In this document: positions 29,182-39,702 of the stretch, piece by piece
Layout: each line of letters opens with the position of its first letter
How positions within the stretch are numbered: position 1 is the first letter of the stretch
Source: Streptococcus sp. 'caviae'
Lineage (GTDB): Bacteria; Bacillota; Bacilli; Lactobacillales; Streptococcaceae
DNA: 64,000 nucleotides
Assembly (NCBI RefSeq): GCF_001937065.1
Contig: NZ_MOWR01000007.1
Coordinates: 55,882-119,881, forward strand
Reading direction: 5' to 3'
The notes under the pieces: generated by a model
Seen by the model: only the letters and a program-made list of their open reading frames with translations
Database searches by the model: none
Told to the model about the DNA's origin: nothing
Made by a program: the position numbers and the translations under genes

Positions 29182-30068
29182 GAGCGATTCACTGTCTCCT
29201 TACGTCGATTCTTATCACGGTGGCTTTCATGAACGGTCCAATTGTGCTTTAAGTCTTCCGCCAAGCGGTGGGCAAAGGCCACGCTGCGATGCTGACCGCC
29301 TGTGCAGCCAATAGCGATGGTTAAAACGGATTTTCCTTCTTTTTGATAACCGGGCAGGATAGGTTTTATCAGAGCTAAAAGATTGTGATAGAATTCCTCT
29401 GATTCCTCATGATTCATGACATAGTCTGAGACATCTTTGTCAAGACCAGTTTTGTTGCGCAGTTCGGGTTTATAGTAGGGATTGGGCAGAAAGCGCACAT
29501 CAAATACCAAATCAGCGTCCAAAGGCAGACCGTATTTAAAACCAAAGCTGACAACTTCTAAGTGAAAACTGGCTTGATTTTGTTCCCCTGAAAACTGATC
29601 TGTGATGGTTTTGCGCAGCTGCCGCGGTGTTAATTCTGTCGTATCGACAACATTCTGGCTGAGGTTCTTTAAAGGCGCCAAGAGCTTGCGTTCAAGCGCA
29701 ATACCGTCCAAAACACGGCCTGTTGCTGCCAAAGGATGGCTGCGGCGGGTTTCCTTGTAGCGTGATACTAATTCACTGTCAGTGGCATCTAAAAAGAGAA
29801 TGCGAAAATTAATAGAATCGTTGAGTTCTATCTTGTCCAAAACAGAGCTGACCTCCTTGAAAAAAAGGCGGCTGCGCATATCCACTACCAGGGCAACCTT
29901 GTCATTTTCACCGCTGCTTTCAACCAATTCTAAAAATTTGGGCACCAAGGCCGGCGGCATATTATCAATTGTAAAGTAACCTAAATCTTCAAAAGACTGG
30001 ATGGCAACGGTTTTCCCGGCACCGCTCATACCTGTAACAAAGACAAGATCAATTTTTTTGTCAGACAT
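29178..30068 (-). CDS. rapZ: RNase adapter RapZ / nucleotide-binding YvcJ
   Basis: P-loop protein of about 296 residues that binds ATP or GTP; in enterobacteria RapZ targets a regulatory sRNA to RNase E, while the Bacillus homologue YvcJ affects competence. The P-loop is [20 protein letters not shown]; a C-terminal domain has [21 protein letters not shown] 30068 is preceded by GGAGCAGTG; another ATG lies two codons upstream. The start overlaps the DUF1003 gene by 8 bp. Confidence 0.95.
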   Translation of the reverse strand: MSDKKIDLVFVTGMSGAGKTVAIQSFEDLGYFTIDNMPPALVPKFLELVESSGENDKVALVVDMRSRLFFKEVSSVLDKIELNDSINFRILFLDATDSELVSRYKETRRSHPLAATGRVLDGIALERKLLAPLKNLSQNVVDTTELTPRQLRKTITDQFSGEQNQASFHLEVVSFGFKYGLPLDADLVFDVRFLPNPYYKPELRNKTGLDKDVSDYVMNHEESEEFYHNLLALIKPILPGYQKEGKSVLTIAIGCTGGQHRSVAFAHRLAEDLKHNWTVHESHRDKNRRKETVNRS

Positions 30069-30834
30069 TTTCACTGCTCCTTTTTTCTAGCTCTTCCACT
30101 TTTTCCATCAAGGCCTGATTTTGCTCCTGCATATCCGCTAGCTGTTTGGTGATAGAAACCAGCATTTCTGCCTGCAATTTCTGAATTTCCAAAAGGTCTG
30201 ACTGATCTTGGTGCACCAAATGGTCAATCTTAGCATGCAGAAGTCTCACGCCCTCTTCCGATTTTTTGTTAACATTATAGTCATTTTTAGCCTGCAGACG
30301 GTCATAGTCCGAGGCACGGTTTTGGCTCATCATAATCAAAGGAGCCTGAATAGCCGCCAAGGTAGACAGAGCCAAATTCAAAAGAATGAAAGGATAGGCA
30401 TCAAAGACCAAGCCAAAAGGTTTAATAACATTGAAAGCCATCCACAGAACCATCAAGGCTACAAAGCAGATGATGAAGGTCCATGAACCGCCAAAGCGCG
30501 CAACATCATCAGCTATTCGCTGACCAAATGTAATTTTGCTGTCCCACTCTTCCTGCAGATCTAAGGGCATATAGTCCTGATTTTTGCTTACTTCATAAAC
30601 CGTTTCACGGACGTAATCGTTCTTTTTATTAGCCTTTTTAACAATCTCCTGTAAAAACATCAAGCGAAACTGCGCCAGATTCTTATGGCTGATAAAACTT
30701 TGCTCAGTCAGCTGAGGATGATGCTGCAAGAGGAGCTTTTGCAGACGCTTATCCAAATCAGATAAAAAAATCCCTTCCTCTAACAGATAGCTTTTATGGT
30801 CAATAGCATCCACTAACCGTTCATCCTTGGTCAT
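30061..30834 (-). CDS. DUF1003 membrane protein
   Basis: A 257-residue protein with a DUF1003 core: two helices (about residues 105-125 and 137-156) separated by a polar loop, with [17 protein letters not shown] at the start and [27 protein letters not shown] across the second helix. An N-terminal soluble domain and a C-terminal coiled coil ([19 protein letters not shown]) flank it. Function unknown. It is the first gene of the unit with rapZ, yvcK and whiA. Confidence 0.85.
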   Translation of the reverse strand: MTKDERLVDAIDHKSYLLEEGIFLSDLDKRLQKLLLQHHPQLTEQSFISHKNLAQFRLMFLQEIVKKANKKNDYVRETVYEVSKNQDYMPLDLQEEWDSKITFGQRIADDVARFGGSWTFIICFVALMVLWMAFNVIKPFGLVFDAYPFILLNLALSTLAAIQAPLIMMSQNRASDYDRLQAKNDYNVNKKSEEGVRLLHAKIDHLVHQDQSDLLEIQKLQAEMLVSITKQLADMQEQNQALMEKVEELEKRSSENV

Positions 30835-30867
30835 ATCCTGCCTTCTTTCTATTGCTTCTATTATAGC

Positions 30868-30893
30868 AAAAAAACCGCTTTAGCGGACTTTTT
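30868..30893 (-). terminator. Terminator of the tetR gene
   Basis: GTCCGCTAAAGCGG hairpin followed by seven T on the minus strand. Confidence 0.8.
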
Positions 30894-30938
30894 AAAGGAG
30901 CAGATCGCTAAAAAACGGACTTGAAACAGCGCCCGCTT

Positions 30939-31547
30939 TTAATCACGATTAATCGTCACTCCCAGAACAGTTAAATGCCCATTGCTGACCAGAGTAATAA
31001 CCAGACGTGCCAGTTCTTTAGCGGGCATGTCAAAATCAGATTTGATCCACCACATGAGCGTCCCTGTAAAAATACTGGTCAGATAAGCAACGATAAAATC
31101 CGTAGGCACTGACTCGCCAGATTCTGTAACGTTTAATTTTTCCAGCAAATCAGCATACTTTTCTCTTAAGAGCTTGCCGAAATTTTCCTGCATGATTTCC
31201 TGCGAAATACTCTTTAAGGCGATTTTGGCAATGGAGCGATTTTTTTCCAGACTGTGATAGAAATCGGCCAATAGATTCTCAGCTTTTCTAACCTGCACAA
31301 TATCGCCGTTTGTTACCTGAGCCGCATCAATCATATCAGACAGCTCCTGCAGGAGCTGTTTTTGAATACCCTGCTGCAGCTCATCCTTGTCTGCATAATG
31401 GGCATAAAAGGTTGCACGGTTAATCATGGCTTCATCTGCAATGTCCTGCACTGTAATTTTTTCATAGGGCTTTTCACTCAAAAGCTTGGTAAAAGCATCA
31501 AAAATAAGTTTTTCTGTCCGCAGGTAACGAATATCTGTAAATTTCAT
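30939..31547 (-). CDS. TetR/AcrR family transcriptional regulator
   Basis: A 202-residue regulator. The N-terminal HTH is KITVQDIADEAMINRATFYAHYADKDELQ at about residues 33-60, a clear TetR pattern; the C-terminal ligand-binding domain has no recognisable signature. ATG 31547 follows AGAAAGAACG. It is divergent from the split activase genes (32046-36430). Two copies of one palindrome between them (31765-31781, 31846-31863) suggest it represses itself and those genes. Confidence 0.92.
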   Translation of the reverse strand: MKFTDIRYLRTEKLIFDAFTKLLSEKPYEKITVQDIADEAMINRATFYAHYADKDELQQGIQKQLLQELSDMIDAAQVTNGDIVQVRKAENLLADFYHSLEKNRSIAKIALKSISQEIMQENFGKLLREKYADLLEKLNVTESGESVPTDFIVAYLTSIFTGTLMWWIKSDFDMPAKELARLVITLVSNGHLTVLGVTINRD

Positions 31548-31764
31548 GAACGTTCTTTCTCTTAAAACCAAAATAGTCCCTCACCAATCCGGTAAAACTG
31601 TCAGCCGGATCAGCTGCCATAAACAACGGATACCATCTAAAAGCAAGCCTGCCTGTACCTTATGACAAAGCTTAATGCTGAGGCTGAATATTTAAGACTG
31701 CCACCGTTAGCTTATCCCCGTCAGGATGATTATTAGCAAGATAATCAACACTTTGTTGGTCATG

Positions 31765-31781
31765 TGTTGCTTAAACAACAG
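31765..31781. promoter_or_regulatory. Palindromic operator 1, probable TetR site
   Basis: TGTTGCTTAAACAACAG. Its reverse complement, CTGTTGTTTAAGCAACA, matches 16 of 17 bases of the site at 31846-31863. It lies upstream of the -35 region of the rightward promoter and may overlap the tetR promoter. Confidence 0.75.
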
Positions 31782-31799
31782 TTTTTAAAAAATCAACGA

Positions 31800-31827
31800 T
31801 TGCATTTGTCTTGATGAGTTTTATAAT
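31800..31827 (+). promoter_or_regulatory. Probable promoter of the activase genes
   Basis: TTGCAT (31800-31805), 16-bp spacer, TATAAT (31822-31827). It lies between the two palindromes. From here to the first gene (32046) is a leader of about 210 nt without a clear feature; 31548-31764 also shows nothing else. Confidence 0.55.
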
Positions 31828-31845
31828 AATATTATAACAGACAGA

Positions 31846-31863
31846 CTGTTGATTAAGCAACAG
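31846..31863. promoter_or_regulatory. Palindromic operator 2, probable TetR site
   Basis: CTGTTGATTAAGCAACAG, a near-perfect palindrome downstream of the -10 box at 31822-31827. Together with operator 1 it brackets the promoter. Confidence 0.78.
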
Positions 31864-32045
31864 ATTGTTGCAGAACCGACAGCCTGTCGCCTAAAAACAA
31901 AAGAAAGGATCAAGGCGGGCAAGATTTCAGCAGCTCACAGTATCTGAAAAAAGGCTTATTTCAGCTATTCAGTATGAGATAGGGTCAGAACCTGAGCCTA
32001 TTTCTCCATGTCTGCCGCTTGTTTGCCCCTATGTGCTGTCTTAAT

Positions 32046-33848
32046 ATGTATAAAGCAGGAATTGATGTCGGGTCAACAACCGTTAAACTGGTTGTCTTTG
32101 ATGAAAATGATAAGTTACTTTTTTCACGCTATCAGCGCCATTTTTCAGACGTCAAAACAGCCACTGTTAAAGTACTAAAGGAAGCTATTGCTGATATTGG
32201 TGATCAAGAAGTCAGCATTGCTATTACTGGTTCAGGAGGCATCGGCCTGTCGGATGCTGCCAATATTCCCTTTGTTCAGGAAGTTATCGCTGCCACCACC
32301 ACCGTTGAAAAGCTCATTCCGCAAACCGATGTAGTCATTGAGTTAGGCGGTGAAGATGCCAAGATGACCTTCTTTGGCGATACGCTGGAACAGCGGATGA
32401 ACGGAACCTGTGCGGGCGGTACGGGAGCCTTTATTGATCAAATGGCAGAGCTTTTAAAGACTGATGCTAATGGTGTCAACGAACTGGCCAAAGATTACCA
32501 AACCATCTATCCCATTGCCAGCCGCTGCGGTGTTTTCGCCAAAACAGATGTACAGCCCCTCATCAACGAAGGAGCCCGCAAGGAAGACATTGCCGCTTCT
32601 ATTTTCCAAGCTGTCGTCAACCAAACTATCGCAGGCCTTGCTTCGGGCCGTAAAATCACTGGCAACATAGCCTTTTTAGGCGGTCCGCTCTTCTTTATGA
32701 GTGAGCTCCGCCAGCGCTTCATTGAAACCTTAAATATTGCTCCCGAACATGTGATTTTCCCGGAAAACCCGCAGCTCTTTGTCGCTATGGGGGCAGCTCT
32801 GGAAGAAGATCAAGCCCAGCTGAGCCTGACACAAATTATTGATAATCTTGAACAAAACACCTCAAAATCTCTGGTTCCTCAAAATACCTTGGAGCATCTT
32901 TTTGAAAATCAGGCAGAGCTGGACGACTGGCGTGAGCGTCATGATGAAGCCAGCGCCAAGTACAAGGATATTGCAGCTGTCTCCGGTCCTGTTTTCTTGG
33001 GTATAGATGCCGGTTCTACGACTTCAAAAGTCATCTTAACCGACCCTTGTGGTAACATTCTCTTCCAGCATTACAGCAACAATCAAGGCCAGCCCTTGGA
33101 AAATGTCATTGCTGTTTTGAAAGACTTGTATCGTCAGCTGCCCCAGGAGGCTTTCATTGCTCGTTCCTGCGTGACCGGCTACGGTGAAAATTTAATCAAG
33201 GCTGCCCTGCGGGTGGATTATGGCGAGGTAGAAACCGTTGCCCACTTCAAGGCTGCCAATTATTTTAACCCCGGTGTTGATTTTATTTTAGATATCGGCG
33301 GGCAGGACATGAAAGCCATGTCTGTTCAGGACGGGGCTCTGTCAAGCATTCAGCTTAACGAGGCCTGTTCATCTGGCTGCGGCTCTTTCATTGAAACTTT
33401 CGCCAAATCGCTGAAATATGATGTCAAGGACTTCGCTCAGGTCGCCCTGCTGGCTGAACATCCGGTCGATCTGGGGTCAAAATGCACTGTTTTTATGAAT
33501 TCAAAAGTCAAACAAGTCCAAAAAGAAGGTGCCACCATTGCCGATATTTCCGCAGGACTGTCTTACTCAGTCATCAAAAATGCCCTCTATAAGGTTATCA
33601 AACTCAAACGCCCTGAAGATTTAGGTGAAAAAATTGTCTGCCAAGGCGGCACCTTCTACAATGAAGCAGTGCTTCGTGCCTTTGAACTGGTGTCCGGCCG
33701 CCAAGTCGTTCGTCCCAATATTGCCGGCCTCATGGGAGCCTATGGCTGCGCTCTCATTGCCCAAGAGAAATACGAAGACGAGCTTACCTTGGACAATCAA
33801 GAACAAACTGACCAAAGAGCTGCCCAGCCGGAAATGGCTAGGGGCTAA
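32046..33848 (+). CDS. 2-hydroxyacyl-CoA dehydratase activase-like ATPase, two tandem ASKHA domains
   Basis: A 600-residue protein with two copies of the BadF/BadG/BcrA/BcrD ATPase domain. Copy 1 has [24 protein letters not shown] and [14 protein letters not shown] (cluster-ligand Cys); copy 2 (from about residue 318) has [25 protein letters not shown] and [13 protein letters not shown]. Such activases use ATP and a [4Fe-4S] cluster to drive a low-potential electron into a dehydratase. In most Firmicutes this double domain is fused to the protein encoded by the next gene. ATG 32046 gives a canonical N-terminus, but no RBS is seen, so the start is uncertain (an in-frame TTG lies at 32019). Substrate unknown. 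Confidence 0.85.
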   Translation: MYKAGIDVGSTTVKLVVFDENDKLLFSRYQRHFSDVKTATVKVLKEAIADIGDQEVSIAITGSGGIGLSDAANIPFVQEVIAATTTVEKLIPQTDVVIELGGEDAKMTFFGDTLEQRMNGTCAGGTGAFIDQMAELLKTDANGVNELAKDYQTIYPIASRCGVFAKTDVQPLINEGARKEDIAASIFQAVVNQTIAGLASGRKITGNIAFLGGPLFFMSELRQRFIETLNIAPEHVIFPENPQLFVAMGAALEEDQAQLSLTQIIDNLEQNTSKSLVPQNTLEHLFENQAELDDWRERHDEASAKYKDIAAVSGPVFLGIDAGSTTSKVILTDPCGNILFQHYSNNQGQPLENVIAVLKDLYRQLPQEAFIARSCVTGYGENLIKAALRVDYGEVETVAHFKAANYFNPGVDFILDIGGQDMKAMSVQDGALSSIQLNEACSSGCGSFIETFAKSLKYDVKDFAQVALLAEHPVDLGSKCTVFMNSKVKQVQKEGATIADISAGLSYSVIKNALYKVIKLKRPEDLGEKIVCQGGTFYNEAVLRAFELVSGRQVVRPNIAGLMGAYGCALIAQEKYEDELTLDNQEQTDQRAAQPEMARG

Positions 33849-33859
33849 AGGAGAATGCT

Positions 33860-36430
33860 ATGTCTGAACAACTGATACACCGCAAACGTTCAAGCATCAT
33901 GAATCTGGATGAATTAGACACCTTTACCGCGAAAAAAGAATTCACGCGCTGCGGTCTGTGCGAAAACAACTGTGCCTTGACGGTCACCATTTTCAATGAT
34001 GGTTCAAAATTTGTTACCGGCAACCGCTGTGAACGCGGAGCTGAAAAGGTCACTAAGATTAAATTCGACCGCAGCAAGCAAAAAGAAAATCTGGTTGATT
34101 ATAAATATAAAAAGCTCTTTAAATTTAAAGCACTGTCAAAACGCGATGCCGTCCACGGTGTTATGGGAATTCCGCGTGTACTCAACATGTATGAGAATTA
34201 TCCCCTCTGGCATACGGTGCTGACCGATCTTGGTTTTCGCGTGCAGATTTCCCCAAAGTCTGACAAGAAGCTCTTTGAAAAAGGAATCGAAACTATTCCC
34301 AGCGATACAGTCTGCTACCCTGCCAAGATGGTGCACGGTCATATCCAGTCCCTGATTGATAAAAAAGTAGATGCCATCTTTTACCCCAGCGTTATCTATG
34401 AACGCGTGGAAAACAGCAAGGCACCCAACCACTACAACTGCCCTATCGTCCAAGGATATCCGGAAGTGATCGAAAAAAATATGGATTCCATTCGGGACGG
34501 CGACGTTAAATTTTACCACCCTTTCGTTAATTTGGCTGATCCTGAAACCCTTGTGCATTCTTTATCGCAGGCCTTTGCTGACTACGATGATATAAGGCCT
34601 GAGCACATTCGCAAGGCTGTTAACCACGGCTACCAAGCTTTGGCCGATTTCAAGGCTGATTTGCAGAAAAAAGCTGATGAACTGCTGACAGCCATCAGCA
34701 TGAATGGGGAAAAGGCTATTGTCCTCTCCGGCCGTCCCTATCATCTCGATCCGGAAATTAACCATGGAATTGCCAATATCATTGTTCAGGAAGGCTTCCA
34801 TGTTTTGACAGAAGACATGGTGTCAGGTCTGGAAGAAGTCTCCGGCCTGCGCGTTGTCAACCAATGGGTTTACCACTCTCGCCTCTATGCAGCAGCCAAA
34901 GTCGTCGCTAAAAACCCTAATCTGGAACTGGTTCAGTTAAACAGTTTTGGCTGCGGCCTCGATGCGGTGACGACCGATCAAGTGGAAGAAATCATGCGCG
35001 GTCACAATAAACTTTACACCGTCCTAAAAATCGACGAAGGCAGCAATATGGGGGCCATCCGCATCCGCCTGCGTTCGCTCAAGGCTGCTGTAGAAGAACG
35101 TGATAACAAACTCAGAAAAGCTAATCTTGACCACATCTTCAATCAAGCGCCGCAATTTACCAGTCAAACTGAAAAAGATCTGCCGGCCGATCCTGTCTTC
35201 ACTAAAGAGATGAAGAAAACCCATACCCTGCTTATGCCCATGCTGTCCCCTATCCATCAAAACGGACTTATTGAAGAAGCTTTCAAGCAGGCCGGTTACA
35301 ATGTTGTTATTCTGCCTGCCATGGACCGAGAAGCCGTTGATGTCGGCCTCAAATTTGTTCACAATGATGCCTGCTATCCCGCTATCATCACTATCGGCCA
35401 GCTGGTTGAGGCCTTGGAAAGCGGCAAGTACGACCTGAACAATACCAGTGTCATGATGACGCAAACAGGCGGCGGCTGCCGGGCAACCAACTATATACCG
35501 CTCCTGCGCAAGGCCTTAAAGGATGCCGGCTTCCCGCAAATTCCAGTTGTTTCAATTTCCATGGGCAATCAAGGGACTGAAGAAACACCTGGCTGGAACA
35601 TCACTCTACCCTTTGTCAAGCGGCTGCTCATTGCTGTTCTCTACGGCGACCTTTTTGAACGCGTTCTCTACCGCGTCCGCCCTTACGAAAAGGTTGCCGG
35701 CTCTGCCAATGCTCTTTATGACAAATGGCTGAGCACCGCTAGGAAAAATATCAAATCTGGTTCTTACTTTGAATTTAACCGCAATATGAAACGTATCATT
35801 CGTGATTTTGACACGCTTGAAACCTTTGACTTCGGTCACAAACCCCGTGTCGGCGTGGTCGGTGAAATTCTAGTCAAATATGCACCCACTGCCAATAATG
35901 ACATCGTCGGTATCATCGAAAGAGAAGGCGGTGAAGCCGTTGTCCCTGATTTGATCGGTTTTATGAACTACTCCCTCTTCAACCAAATTTGGAAGGCTGA
36001 TGAGCTCAATATGAGCAGCAAGACCAAGCGTCTGGCTAAACTGGGGATCGATGCCATTAACCTCCTTGAAAAACCCATGAATAAGGCTCTGGAAAAATCG
36101 CAGCGCTTTGAAGGCATTGAGTCCATCTATGACATTGCTGACGGTGCCTCTAAGATTATTTCTATTGGTAACCATACCGGCGAAGGCTGGTTCCTGACAG
36201 GTGAAATGATTGAACTGCTCAACAACGATGTTAAAAATATCGTTTGCCTGCAGCCATTTGGCTGCCTGCCTAACCACATTGTTGGCAAAGGAATGATCAA
36301 GGAGCTGCGCCGCCAATACAAGGGTGCCAATATCGCTCCCATTGACTACGATCCGGGTTCATCAGAAGTCAATCAGCTCAACCGTATCCGTCTCATGATG
36401 ACCACCGCTAAGAAAATGCAAAAGGCCTAG
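33860..36430 (+). CDS. Acyl-CoA dehydratase activase-related protein (DUF2229/HgdB-like half)
   Basis: An 856-residue protein equal to the C-terminal half of the usual approx. 1,400-residue activase-related protein. The N-terminal CxxCxxxC motif (TRCGLCENNCALTV near residue 31) suggests an Fe-S cluster. DUF2229 follows (GIPRVLNMYENYPLWHTVL), and later Cys-containing segments resemble dehydratase subunits (NDACYPAIITIGQL, TGGGCRATNYIPL, LQPFGCLPNHIVGKG). AAAGGAG precedes the ATG, 11 bp after the upstream stop. The true enzymatic role of this family is not known. Confidence 0.88.
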   Translation: MSEQLIHRKRSSIMNLDELDTFTAKKEFTRCGLCENNCALTVTIFNDGSKFVTGNRCERGAEKVTKIKFDRSKQKENLVDYKYKKLFKFKALSKRDAVHGVMGIPRVLNMYENYPLWHTVLTDLGFRVQISPKSDKKLFEKGIETIPSDTVCYPAKMVHGHIQSLIDKKVDAIFYPSVIYERVENSKAPNHYNCPIVQGYPEVIEKNMDSIRDGDVKFYHPFVNLADPETLVHSLSQAFADYDDIRPEHIRKAVNHGYQALADFKADLQKKADELLTAISMNGEKAIVLSGRPYHLDPEINHGIANIIVQEGFHVLTEDMVSGLEEVSGLRVVNQWVYHSRLYAAAKVVAKNPNLELVQLNSFGCGLDAVTTDQVEEIMRGHNKLYTVLKIDEGSNMGAIRIRLRSLKAAVEERDNKLRKANLDHIFNQAPQFTSQTEKDLPADPVFTKEMKKTHTLLMPMLSPIHQNGLIEEAFKQAGYNVVILPAMDREAVDVGLKFVHNDACYPAIITIGQLVEALESGKYDLNNTSVMMTQTGGGCRATNYIPLLRKALKDAGFPQIPVVSISMGNQGTEETPGWNITLPFVKRLLIAVLYGDLFERVLYRVRPYEKVAGSANALYDKWLSTARKNIKSGSYFEFNRNMKRIIRDFDTLETFDFGHKPRVGVVGEILVKYAPTANNDIVGIIEREGGEAVVPDLIGFMNYSLFNQIWKADELNMSSKTKRLAKLGIDAINLLEKPMNKALEKSQRFEGIESIYDIADGASKIISIGNHTGEGWFLTGEMIELLNNDVKNIVCLQPFGCLPNHIVGKGMIKELRRQYKGANIAPIDYDPGSSEVNQLNRIRLMMTTAKKMQKA

Positions 36431-36453
36431 CAAAACCGCTGACTGACCTAAAA

Positions 36454-36500
36454 AACGAGAGAGCGGAACAGACATCCATGATGGCTCCGCCTCTCGTTTT
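36454..36500. terminator. Bidirectional terminator between the activase genes and ridA
   Basis: ACGAGAG(A)GCGGA pairs with TCCGCCTCTCGT, A tract before and T tract after. The loop contains CATGATGGC, as in the hairpins at 10354 and 38250. Confidence 0.8.
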
Positions 36501-36579
36501 GAACGTTTTATCAATGCTTTTCTTTCTCAAAATAAACAAAAGCTCGGGCGATAAACTCGAGTTTTTGTATCTGCTGTTA

Positions 36580-36957
36580 TCAGTCAATGGAAGCGATAAC
36601 TTCAATTTCAATCTTAGCATCTTTGGGCAGACGGGCAACTTCAACAGCGGAACGAGCCGGAAAGTCCTGACCGAAAGCTGTTGCATAAACCTCATTAAAG
36701 GGAACAAAATCCTTGATGTCAGCCAAAAAACAAGTCGTTTTAACAACATGGTCAAAGTCCGTACCTGCTTCTGACAGAATAGCTGAGATATTTTTTAAGA
36801 CCTGCTGTGTTTGTTCCTCAATGGTTTCACCGACGATTTCACCGGTTTCCGGTGAAAGAGCAATTTGGCCGGATGCAAATAGCAGATTGCCGGCAATTTT
36901 TCCTTGGACGTAAGGGCCGATAGCGGCGGGTGCTTTATCTGTGTGAATATTTTTCAT
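36580..36957 (-). CDS. ridA: RidA family reactive-enamine/imine deaminase
   Basis: Hydrolyses reactive 2-aminoacrylate and related imines formed by PLP enzymes. The 125-residue protein has family segments KAPAAIGPYVQGKIAGNLLF, SGQIALSPETGEIVG, QVLKNISAILSEAG and ARSAVEVARLPKDAKIEIE, which includes the ligand-binding Arg (PARSAVEV). It lies 26 bp downstream of the glycerol dehydrogenase-like gene on the same strand. Confidence 0.96.
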   Translation of the reverse strand: MKNIHTDKAPAAIGPYVQGKIAGNLLFASGQIALSPETGEIVGETIEEQTQQVLKNISAILSEAGTDFDHVVKTTCFLADIKDFVPFNEVYATAFGQDFPARSAVEVARLPKDAKIEIEVIASID

Positions 36958-36982
36958 TTTTTCCTTCTTTCTTTTTATCTAC

Positions 36983-38074
36983 TTATAGCTGCTGACCAAG
37001 CGAATCGACCGTGCGAATGGCCTGAGCAAATTTTTCAGGGTCAAAAGGCGTATTGCGGTATTCATTGGTGGTTAGGGCAACCTCAACAATTTTAGGGATA
37101 TCTTCCTGAGTCAGTCCTAAGTCCCGCAGCCTAATCGGCAATCCTAATGCCTTATTGAACTTGGCCACACGTTTTAGTTCTTCTTGCTCATCAAAATAAG
37201 CATGCAGGACCAGCACACCGTACGAAACAACCATGCCATGGAGATATTCGCCTTCACGCTGAACGGCAGTTGTGCCATTATAAAAAGCATGGGCATGACA
37301 AGAATTGTAGTAAAAATCAGGCTGGTTGACCAAATTAGAGGCATAGCCGGTTGATACCACGATATCAAGTGCAATTTCTTCAACTGCCCGAGATGGTTTG
37401 TTGTTTCGAACATCTTCCAGCCCTTGCTGACCGTAGCGGTAAAAGGCATCCTTTGAAGACAGTGCCACAGCCTCACCTAATGCTGCGGTATGAGGAAGCT
37501 CTGCTGTTCCCTTTTTCTTTGCTTCCTTGATCGCATGCTCTACTTCAGGAGCTTTCGAAATACCATCGCCAATGCCGGCCCAAAAATATTTTTCCGGTGC
37601 TTCTGCAATAATCCGCGTGTTGATGAAAATATGGAGCGGTGAGTCAGGATAGCCGTACCTCAAAAGGGAATGATCATCATTGTAGACGACTGCGATTGCA
37701 GTCCCAGCTGAGCAATTGGAACAAATCGTTGGGAAGGTAAAGGTCGGTTTGTTCAGTTCTTTGGCAACCATTTTAGCTGTATCAAGAGCCTTTCCGCCGC
37801 CGAAGCCAAAAATAGCATCCGCTCGCTCTACATCCGGATTAGCTGCCAGTTTATCAATGTTTGTTTGTGTCGAATCGACACCATAAACAAAACTGCCCGT
37901 CACTTCAATATCCGCCTGTTCCAAAATACCACGGACCTCATCCTCGCTGCTGGCCAAGGCTCTCTTTCCGCCAATCAAAACCACACGCTTAATGTGGTAG
38001 GGTTTTAGGACCTCAGGAATTTCCTGATAGCAGTCTTCACCATAGCTATAGTTTGCCATTACAGTAGTTGTCAT
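36983..38074 (-). CDS. Iron-containing alcohol dehydrogenase, glycerol dehydrogenase-like
   Basis: Group III alcohol dehydrogenase of 363 residues, NAD-dependent, probably acting on glycerol or a similar polyol. The dinucleotide site GFGGGKALDTAKMVAKEL is near residue 97, and metal ligands fall in GDGISKAPEVEHA, CHAHAFYNG and EGEYLHGMVVSYG. ATG 38074 (MTTTVMANYSYGEDC) follows AGGAGGAACTAAA; an upstream in-frame ATG lacks an RBS. It may share a transcript with ridA. Confidence 0.87.
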   Translation of the reverse strand: MTTTVMANYSYGEDCYQEIPEVLKPYHIKRVVLIGGKRALASSEDEVRGILEQADIEVTGSFVYGVDSTQTNIDKLAANPDVERADAIFGFGGGKALDTAKMVAKELNKPTFTFPTICSNCSAGTAIAVVYNDDHSLLRYGYPDSPLHIFINTRIIAEAPEKYFWAGIGDGISKAPEVEHAIKEAKKKGTAELPHTAALGEAVALSSKDAFYRYGQQGLEDVRNNKPSRAVEEIALDIVVSTGYASNLVNQPDFYYNSCHAHAFYNGTTAVQREGEYLHGMVVSYGVLVLHAYFDEQEELKRVAKFNKALGLPIRLRDLGLTQEDIPKIVEVALTTNEYRNTPFDPEKFAQAIRTVDSLGQQL

Positions 38075-38249
38075 TTTAGTTCCTCCTATGAAATAAGTGG
38101 CCATCGTCTTTTTCTAGGCGGTGACAATCTAGCAACGAAACAGAGATAAAAGATCCCTTTCAAGCTGTTTGAAGGTTCTCTTATACCTGCCCGATGCCTT
38201 TTATTATAGCAGAATATCCAGAAGATTAAAACAAAGACTTTCTAAATAA

Positions 38250-38301
38250 AAAAAGAGCGGAACAGACCACCTATGATGGCGTGCCTGTCCTGCTCTCTTT
38301 C
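38250..38301 (-). terminator. Terminator of asnS
   Basis: AAAGAGCGGAACAG pairs imperfectly with CTGTCCTGCTCTCTTT; on the minus strand an A/T-rich T run follows. Its loop TATGATGGC resembles the hairpins at 10354 and 36454. Confidence 0.7.
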
Positions 38302-38329
38302 ATCAGATTCAATAATAAAGTGACAAAAA

Positions 38330-39676
38330 TTACGGTTCAATTCGATGGAGCATGCGCGGGAAAGGAATAGCTTCGCGAATATGCTTAGTTCCTGCTAAAA
38401 AGGTCACCATGCGCTCCAATCCAAGACCAAAGCCGCAGTGGGGAACAGAACCGTATTTGCGCAGGTCAAGATAGAAGGCATAGTCATCCGGATTAAGTCC
38501 GTTTTCTTTGATTTTCTCAAGCAGGGTATCATAATCCGTTTCACGTTCGGAACCGCCGATAATTTCACCATAGCCCTCCGGTGCAAGCAAATCAGCACAG
38601 AGAACACGATCCGGATTGCCAGGGACCGGTTTCATGTAAAAAGCTTTTAAGTCGGCCGGATAATTGACTACAAAAGTTGGGAGGCCAAAGTAATTGGAAA
38701 TCCATGTTTCATGAGGCGATCCAAAGTCATCTCCATGCTCAACATGCTCATAATCAGCATCCTCATCTGCTTCATGCTCCTGAAGAAGAGTAATGGCATC
38801 GTCATAGGATACACGCTTAAAGGGTTCTGCAATATATCTTTTGAGTAAATCAGTATCACGCTCTAAAATATCAAGAGCCTGCGGTGCCCGATCAAGAACA
38901 CCCTGAATGAGTGCTTTGACATAAGCTTCCTGCAAGTCGAGGGACTGCTCATGCGACAGGAAAGGATATTCGGCATCCATCATCCAAAATTCTGTCAGAT
39001 GGCGGCGGGTCTTTGATTTTTCGGCACGGAAAACAGGTCCAAAGTCAAAGACGCGGCCGAGCGCCATAGCCCCTGCTTCCAGATAGAGCTGGCCGGACTG
39101 GCTGAGAAAGGCAGGCTCTCCAAAATAATCGGTCTCAAAAAGATCCGTCGTGTTTTCAGCAGCATTGCCTGATAAGATTGGGCTGTCAAATTTGATGAAG
39201 CCGTTTTGATCAAAAAATTCATAAGAAGCATAAATAACAGCATTGCGAATTTGCATGATGGCCATTTGCTTTCGTGAACGCAGCCAGAGATGACGGTGGT
39301 CCATCAAAAAATCAGTTCCGTGTTCCTTGGGAGTAATGGGGTAATTTTCCGATTCCCCAATTACTTCAAGATCCTTTACATCGAGCTCATAGCCAAATTT
39401 TGACCGTTCATCTTCTTTGACAATTCCTGTCACCAAAACAGCCGTTTCCTGATTCAGATGCTTGATGGCAGTGAATTTTTCAAGTCCTTCTTCTTCCCCA
39501 AATTTTTCGATAAAGTTTGGTTTAAAGGCCACGCCCTGGAAAAAGGCAGATCCGTCACGCAGCTGGAGAAAGGCAATTTTACCTTTGCCTGATTTGTTGG
39601 CAACCCAGGCACCAATGGTCACCTCTTCGCCAACATGTTTTGGAACGTCAATAATAGATACTAACTCTTTAGACAT
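38330..39676 (-). CDS. asnS: Asparaginyl-tRNA synthetase
   Basis: Class IIb synthetase that charges tRNA-Asn, 448 residues. N-terminal OB-fold anticodon domain ([25 protein letters not shown]), then the class II core: motif 2 [21 protein letters not shown] and motif 3 [15 protein letters not shown] near the C-terminus. The gene is last in dinG-aspC-(chagasin-like)-asnS, matching the Bacillus order dinG-ypmB-aspB-asnS in content. No T-box is visible before it. Confidence 0.97.
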   Translation of the reverse strand: MSKELVSIIDVPKHVGEEVTIGAWVANKSGKGKIAFLQLRDGSAFFQGVAFKPNFIEKFGEEEGLEKFTAIKHLNQETAVLVTGIVKEDERSKFGYELDVKDLEVIGESENYPITPKEHGTDFLMDHRHLWLRSRKQMAIMQIRNAVIYASYEFFDQNGFIKFDSPILSGNAAENTTDLFETDYFGEPAFLSQSGQLYLEAGAMALGRVFDFGPVFRAEKSKTRRHLTEFWMMDAEYPFLSHEQSLDLQEAYVKALIQGVLDRAPQALDILERDTDLLKRYIAEPFKRVSYDDAITLLQEHEADEDADYEHVEHGDDFGSPHETWISNYFGLPTFVVNYPADLKAFYMKPVPGNPDRVLCADLLAPEGYGEIIGGSERETDYDTLLEKIKENGLNPDDYAFYLDLRKYGSVPHCGFGLGLERMVTFLAGTKHIREAIPFPRMLHRIEP

Positions 39677-39702
39677 GTATAGTGGTTCTCTTTTCTACTT
39701 TC

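Noticed and set aside
33838..36342. Several minus-strand open frames up to 148 codons opposite the activase genes
   Set aside because: Shadow frames created by the codon use of the real plus-strand genes.
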